Under the pieces are notes generated by a model, which did no database searches, was not told the origin of the DNA, and saw nothing but the letters and a program-made list of their open reading frames with translations. Shown one piece after another: positions 58,091 through 64,000 of a stretch of DNA of 64,000 nucleotides. The DNA lies in contig OZ020269.1 of assembly GCA_963971225.1 (NCBI GenBank), forward strand, positions 10,805,701 to 10,869,700. Reading direction: 5' to 3'. The stretch is from Melieria omissa (Eukaryota; Arthropoda; Insecta; Diptera; Ulidiidae). The position numbers were made by a program, and so were the translations under genes. Each line of letters begins with the position of its first letter. The stretch's first letter is position 1.

Positions 58091-58615
58091 ACATAACTTT
58101 AAAAGTAGTGATTTCAAAAAGAGCATATTTTTCAAAAATCTTTAGAATGGCTGCTGCTGTTTTTGAATCAACAGAGCTGGAAAGATGAATTAGTGGTGTC
58201 TCGAGGTAAATTACATGGGTTATCATAAAAAAGATTCAAAGTCCCTAAGATCTAACTGTAGTTTAAGAAAATTAAAGCTTTTTCGAAACCATACTGAATC
58301 AAAATCTCCCAAATTTCAAATCTATCAAAGGGGAACAGCTTCAAAATTGAGAACTACAGGGTCTTCTGAGGGTTATTTTAAGGGATTGTGATTTCCTCTG
58401 GAAGATTGACTTCTTCTTCTCCATGTCAGAGTCCCAAAAGAGGTTTAAATACTGAAGTAACACTGTTTTAAGGTGTTTGAGAACATTGGCCAAGTTCTAT
58501 GAGAGTAGGAGAGTAGAAATGATAAAAATATTGCATTGGATAAAGAAACAAAGTGCTTGTAGGTAGTTGCTTATTTTTTACTTAATTGGCCATAATAACC
58601 CGAACCCACTGGATG
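58091..58615. other. Noncoding, nothing recognised
   Basis: AT-rich sequence between array F and the mariner relic. Confidence 0.5.
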
Positions 58616-58619
58616 TTCA

Positions 58620-58906
58620 CTCTTTGTTCTATGTGGGTAGTTGTCATATCAAAAGTCCATAAATTGGAATGCGAACTGTTACCCTACTCAGCTTATTTCA
58701 TAGATTTATTCGCTTGTGACTATTTCCCCATATCCATACTTCAAGAAATGACTTGGCAATAAGAGGTTTGAATCGAATAAATAGTTACTACTTCAGCCAA
58801 AGTCTATTTTGAGGATCTAGAGAAAAACTATTATTTAAAATTGATGAACAAAAGTGAAGCGAAATTGGAAAACTTTAAACCAAAACTAGATTATCTTGAA
58901 AAATAA
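58620..58906 (+). mobile_element. Decayed C-terminal part of a mariner transposase
   Basis: One frame reads SKVHKLECELLPYS, then DLFACDYFPISIL, stops, then SAKVYFEDLEKNYYLKLMN and SEAKLENFKPKLDYLEK, with a stop at 58904-58906. This matches mariner ends of the form LPHPPYSPDLAPCDYF, YFE.L..SYY..GI..LE.RW.KCI...GDYVEK. The Asp in CDYF (58718-58720) corresponds to the third catalytic Asp of the D,D34D triad. Internal stops and lost residues show a dead copy. The N-terminal half and terminal inverted repeats were not found. Confidence 0.8.
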
Positions 58907-59949
58907 ACTTGTTTACCTCTAAGAAATCTTTAATTAAAAAAGTCACTCACTTATCACACCACCCTCGTAGTTTTTATAGTTTTTACTATACCCCACCATA
59001 AATTTCCAACCACTGCATCTGCTGGTTAATTCAACTTCGTGGACATCTTCTGTGTGCTGCCCCATTCGAAGTAGTTACAATTTTGTATGCTCCACGTTCG
59101 TGTCGACTATTTTTCCCATTCGTTTTTTTTTCTCTCTGCCATTTTCTTTGACTATATTCAGCAGCCATTTCTTGAGTAGCCGCTGCCCAGCAGCATCACC
59201 TTTGAAGATTTTATAAACGTTGCAGAAAATTTCATAGCAATTACGGCAATTGGCCGCACAATGCATGCAACATGGCAGCGGCAGCGGCCAGCGTTGGCCG
59301 TGAAAGATGCGGCCGCCAGTGTCCACGGTTGCACTTTTCTTTATGGTCGTTGTCGCTTGGCCGCTGGCGGGCCGTTGATTACTTTTGCATTTCAATTGAT
59401 TGCAGTGGGCAGGCGGCGAGTCGGACGAGTCGAGCCGCGACGTTTTGTAAATTTGTTAATTGCTGCCAAGTGATAATTAAACGCGTTTATGGTAGCAGGA
59501 AATGACTTTATTATAATTGCCAGCGATCTGCGCGCAGCTGCCAGACAGCTAAGGCAGCAGCAACAACAATGGTGTGGACTCGACGTTTATTGTGGTTTGG
59601 TGACGGTGCAGGGGACTTTCATAATTTTTGTTTTACGAAGCGACGCGTGGCAGTGGGCGTTGCATTCAGACCGCCCGGAGCATATTTTATGTCGCTTAGT
59701 TTTTATTAGCGACGCAACCATTGGTTTTTTCGTCGCATTTATTTGATGACTGCGGCAACATTTTAGCTTTTATGTTGGCTTTAAAATGTGCATTTTTATT
59801 GTGAATGCAAAGCAATATTAGTAGCTTTGATGTTGGTTGGTATTGGCAGGAAATGTTCGAGCAAAATTAGTCAAATATTTTATGGTCTTTGATTCGAATT
59901 GGTAATGAAGTGAAGGTGCATTTATGTTAATTTTTATAACTTTTTTAAT
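58907..59949. other. Noncoding block, no gene recognised
   Basis: 59040-59760 is GC-richer and unique-looking. Three overlapping open frames (59075-59395 minus, 59261-59505 plus, 59489-59746 plus) show no domain. Confidence 0.5.
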
Positions 59950-60790
59950 TGTTTATTTGTCGATTGTTATATGTTTAATTTGAAATTAGCTTAATGACAA
60001 AAATGTATCAATTAATTTTTAATACTTTTGCATTAAAATATTCAAATATGACGCATGTATTAACACTTTTAATTTGAAATTCGTTTAATGAAAAAAATAT
60101 ATCAATAATTTTTCAGTTTTTTTTTTTTTTAATAATTTTGCCTTAATATGTTTAAATATTACAAAAATATATAAAAAATATATAATTAAATATTTCTAAT
60201 TGAGTATATTTTAATTATTGTTATTTGTAATTTAAATGATATTATAATATTTTAAATTGAATGATCAAAACATATAAAAATTAATTGTTTAGTTTTAATT
60301 TTTTTTTAATTTTGTATTAAAATGTTCAAATATAAAAAAAAATTAGAATTAAATATTTTTAATTGAATATATTTTATTTATTGTTATTTATAATTTAAAT
60401 TATATTATACAATTTTTTATTTAATGATCAAAACATAAAAATAATTTTTTTATTTTAGTTTTTTTAATAATTTTGAATTAAAATAAAAAAATATTAAAAA
60501 AATAAAAAATATATTATTCAATATTTAAAATTAAATTTAAATTATTTATAATTATTTTCAATTTAATTAATATTATAATATTTTAAATGTAAAGTTATTT
60601 GGTTGACAAAAATATATAAAATAATTTTTATATTTTTTAATAATTTTACATTAAAATATTTAAATATGACGCATACTTTTAATTTGAAATTAGTAATGAA
60701 AAATATATAAATATGTTTTTGTGTTTTTATTTTTTAATAATTTTCTATTAAAATATTCAAATATTACTCATTTTAAGTGCTCAACCACAC
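59950..60790 (+). repeat. AT-rich tandem array G, unit about 97-175 bp, about 6 copies
   Basis: The anchor ATTAAAATATTCAAATATGA and variants recur near 60033, 60139, 60313, 60476, 60651 and 60748. They are accompanied by TTTTAATTTGAAATTAGTTT, AATGAAAAATATATCAAT and TTTTTTAATAATTTT. Copies near 60033 and 60651 keep GACGCAT after the anchor. Confidence 0.65.
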
Positions 60791-61913
60791 TTTGTTTGAC
60801 AGTGAATAACAAATTTATTTCCACTGAAATGAAACTTTCAATCATAGTGATGACACAATTGTTTATAGGTTCAATAATTTTACGTGCGCTGCACTGAAAG
60901 CAAAAATTCAAATCATTAAAAAAAATACAAAACTATAGAAAGTTGAAAAAGAAACGCAAAAAAAAAATTTAATAAATTCATCAATGCTATGCATAGACCT
61001 TCTCTAATAATATTTGCAAACAACAAAAAATTCACAATTCATTTGCAAACAAAATATACATTGAAAATCCAACAACAAAGAGGCGGCAAACCCCATAAAC
61101 AAATACGCTGACGTGCAAATAAACCAATAAACATTTTAGCAACCAACCAAACAAACAAACAAATCGATGAACAAACGACTCTACAACACGAAATATAAAC
61201 ACACACACATATATACATATATGCAGATATATGTATACATGTATACATAGTAAATATGTGTGCATATAGACGTTCTGCAGTCGAATCACGTTTGCCGTTC
61301 GCTCGTACATGCCAACATTTTTTATGGGCCGTTTCTCACAGCCGAATGGATTTAATGTGCCGATATGAATGCATAAAAATCAAATTAAAAAATGTCTGCT
61401 GCCACCAACAATAAATATGAACACCGTCGCCTGTTCGCCTTATCAGCGATGGGCAATGGGCCATCGTCACGTAGTGTGCGAACTTTATGCTATTCAATTA
61501 AATTTTTTTTGTTGGTTGCTATTAATTATTCCTTTTTTGGGTGGATTTTTCCTATAATTGTTTAAATGATTTTCAATAAAATTTTGTTATTTTTGTTTAT
61601 TTAGAAATTTGTTATTATTCTTAATATAGTTTTGTTTATAATTATTTGATTAAATTCTGCTAATTTGGCGTTAAATCCAGATCAGTGATGACCATTCCGC
61701 TACTAGCGAGTAGACATGATTACTAAAATGCTTGTAAAATATGAATTTATAGGTTTATCGAAAAAATAATACCCTTAAAAACTAGCTGGAGTCTTCAGCT
61801 TTCATAAATGGAGAGAAATGGAAATTAGTTCATGCAACTACTATGTTCCACCTGCCTTCCCTCCTGGACCTATTCATATATATTATATCTAGAGCTTTCT
61901 TTTGTACGGTGAC
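60791..61913. other. Noncoding block, no gene seen
   Basis: AC/AT-rich simple sequence lies at 61198-61260. The rest looks unique and AT-rich. Confidence 0.5.
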
Positions 61914-62491
61914 TTATAGTGAAATTTTGCGTTCAATATTTTTCCCATACACACTAACCCTCAAAAATCGAGTTTTGTAGGACATTTTAGTAAAAATTTT
62001 GATTAAGTACGAATTAAACCCTCGAACAAATTTTCAGTTTTGGCTTAACTCTGGCTTTCAAGTTAATTTCTGAGCTTCGATGTATTCAGAGACCTATAGT
62101 AGAATTTTATAGCAAATATTTTCGTGGGACATTTTGTCCTTAAAAAGTCCTGTTTTATAGGACATTTTTGGCTTTTTAGACAAGAAGGGTCAAATTGACC
62201 CATAAAAATAGGAGCTACAGGGTTAAAATGCTCCACAAAAATGTTCTTCATAGTATTTTACATCAAATTGCTGAACACATCATATACCTAAAATGTGAGG
62301 TTACATGGTTTTCGTGTGCCGATTCACCATAAGAATGAGCAAAAAGAGGAAAACTTTGACTTCCCCTAAACAAAATTCGGACGTAAACTTTCAAAACGCT
62401 GAAACACGTTTATTTTTTTTGGCCCCTCTACCAGAATTCTTTGTCAGAACTTTGTTATTTTAAAAAAGTTTAATTTTGTTGTGCAGTGTTA
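61914..62491. mobile_element. Rearranged second copy of the 56.7 kb MITE
   Basis: 62003-62488 is collinear with most of the 548 bp element at about nine bases in ten by eye, ending in GTTGTGCAGTG and TTA (62489-62491). The left terminal repeat is missing. In its place, 61914-61990 (TATAGTGAAATTTTG, TCAAAAATCGAGTTTTGTAG, GACATTTTAG) is a diverged duplicate of the element's own interior at 62093-62170. Confidence 0.8.
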
Positions 62492-62731
62492 TTTAAACTC
62501 TCGCGAGTAGACGTGATCACTCATCTCTCACTGAGAAACCCGTACTGATTTTTTTATTTTTTTGTTTTCTGTACAAAGAAAAGTTTTTCCTTATGTAAAA
62601 ACTTTAGATTTTTGGTTCCAAAGATTCCGAAAACATTCTTTTACTTTAGACTATAAAAATTTCTCGTTTATTTCAAGGCCCTGGAGATCTTTGACAGTGA
62701 AATTCGATTAAGTGTCGCAAAAATTAGTCAA
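62492..62731. other. Noncoding, nothing recognised
   Basis: AT-rich spacer between the MITE copy and a tRNA-like sequence. Confidence 0.5.
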
Positions 62732-62808
62732 CCGGCCTTCATGGTCCAACGGGTAGTGCGCTGGCTTTTCATACCAGAGGCTCTGGGTTCCATTCCTAGT
62801 TTGACAAG
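62732..62808 (+). pseudogene. tRNA-Glu-like sequence, probably a SINE head or pseudogene
   Basis: CATGGTCCAACGGGTAGTGCG is a box A-type D-arm, CTGG-CTTTTCATA-CCAG an anticodon arm, and CTGGGTTCCATTCCTAG a box B/T-arm. The CTTTTC in the loop and GGTCCA in the D-arm resemble tRNA-Glu(TTC), but the anticodon loop is two bases too long and the acceptor stem does not pair. The opening CCGGCCTTC is shared with the head at 4251, suggesting related SINEs. Confidence 0.55.
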
Positions 62809-64000
62809 TTTCAGAGTACAGCAAATTTCTACATCTAAAGAGTCAAAATGTTGGCTTCAACTTTAAGTAGACAAATGAATCTGTACTGAATCTATTTGAT
62901 GGACACTGACTCCACATTGGACAGACAGTGTTGCCACAGAATTTCTAATATTAAATTAAAATCTCCCACTGAACATTGTACTACATTTTGCACTTTAGAG
63001 GCTCAAAACGAAAATTAAACAAAAGCATAAATTCAAATGAATGAAAGACTCATTACAGCTACATGGAAGTGTAAAAATATTGACGGAAAGTATTCGCAGT
63101 GAAGCTTTAAGTGTTGCCACTTCATACTTCATTTTTTTGGTTTAATTTTTGTATAGTTTTTTCGCTTAAAAGGCAGACAAGCAATGCGGCGCACTGTCAG
63201 CGCCATAAACAAAATGTGCCGCAATCAGCGCACCACCATCCCCCTCCCCCTCGCCGCATTTACTCTTAACGCCTTTCAGGCCGCGGCCAATTTGTTGGCT
63301 CACTTGCTGGCAGCCCATGTTGGCTCCATGTCGAGACTGTGGCTGCCGTTGTGCGACTATGGCGATGCTGTGGCGTCGCGGGGGAAATCGAGGCGCGTTG
63401 AGTAAACTTTCTTTTTAGCGCGCACACAGTCATCGAGTGATTTATGGCCTCGTCGAGTGTATTAAATTAAATTCAATACGTTGTTTTTTTTTTTGTACAT
63501 TTTGTTCATTTCTTCGAGTGCGCTCAGTGGTTACCGTTGTTATTGCGGTGCTCGCCCCCTCGGTGTCGACAACAACAACAACATTGTGTGCTCCCCACGA
63601 AAATCACATTTTGCCGAATGTTTTTCTTAGGTTTTTTCGATTTTTACTCGACTATCGTGACTGCGGTTTTTGTTATTGTTTTTTAGGTTTTTATGTTTTT
63701 TTTTGACAAACACAAAAAACAACAGTCAACAGCCAACAGCAGCAGCAGCAGTAACAACAAATTGGCAAAATAAATTTGTAAAGATTGTAAACATCACATC
63801 GAGATTTCTGTTGACAGTTGAAATTTTATGGGCGAACATTTTTAAGGTTTGATTGTTGCACTGGGAGACGCCGCAAAGTGAGTGGCAACTTTGCTATAGC
63901 ATTGTTTTGTTGCTATTGTTGTTGTTCGTGTGGTTTGTTGGTTCGCCACGGAGGTGTGGGCGTCAGTTGTAAATTGAAATCGTTTTTTGTTTGGTTCGCT
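62809..64000. other. Noncoding block to the window end
   Basis: No gene recognised. 63170-63420 is GC-richer with a 73-codon frame lacking any domain. Short CAA/CAG runs occur at 63571-63585 and 63738-63750, and TTG runs at about 63910-63930. Confidence 0.45.

Overview
This 64 kb window looks like noncoding DNA from a higher dipteran with a large, repeat-rich genome. A tephritid or muscoid fly is my best guess. The evidence is the eukaryotic AT-rich composition, pervasive short CAA/TTG trinucleotide runs, tRNA-headed SINE-like copies, MITEs with hAT-, piggyBac- and Harbinger-type target-site duplications, a decayed mariner transposase end, and three decayed 3' ends of RNase H-bearing (I/LOA-type) LINEs. 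I found no intact protein-coding gene, no rRNA, no convincing functional tRNA and no bacterial or phage signature. The longest open frames are low-complexity (Leu, Ser, Phe, Gln or Cys runs) or lie inside tandem repeats. The window is most likely intergenic or a very large intron.

The layout is a mosaic. Apparently unique blocks of mixed composition, with TTG/CAA runs and some palindromic TAAT-type motifs, alternate with decayed repeat fields. The unique blocks are roughly 1-3.1, 5.1-9.4, 11-12.9, 14-16.2, 17-19.8, 20.3-27.3, 28.2-31.4, 34.5-36.6, 38.3-40.1, 42.9-44.9, 47.5-51.4, 53.6-56, 58.9-59.9 and 62.8-64 kb. The repeat fields are degenerate minisatellites with units of about 85-210 bp at 3.1-4.2, 27.3-28.1, 31.45-31.85, 44.9-46.1, 51.5-52.9, 57.3-58.1 and 59.95-60.8 kb. 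There is also an AT-rich field at 36.8-38.2 kb and a 2.7 kb TCTG/TCTA island at 40.2-42.9 kb that carries a higher-order repeat.

The best-supported individual elements are non-autonomous DNA transposons whose ends and target duplications can be read directly. They are two sister hAT-like MITEs of about 152 bp, one of which interrupts an older hAT-like MITE; a second hAT-like family with its own TSD at 24.7 kb; piggyBac-like elements bounded by TTAA at 19.8 and 44.0 kb, plus a dispersed pair at 34.4 and 50.4 kb; and a 548 bp TTA-flanked MITE at 56.7 kb with a rearranged partner at 61.9-62.5 kb. Other notable structures are a hairpin of about 410 bp at 9.5-9.9 kb with a 68 bp direct repeat at its tip, a 430 bp AT palindrome at 13.2-13.7 kb, and an isolated TATA box plus initiator arrangement at 35.5 kb. 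There are no gene interactions to describe; any biological role would be regulatory or structural.
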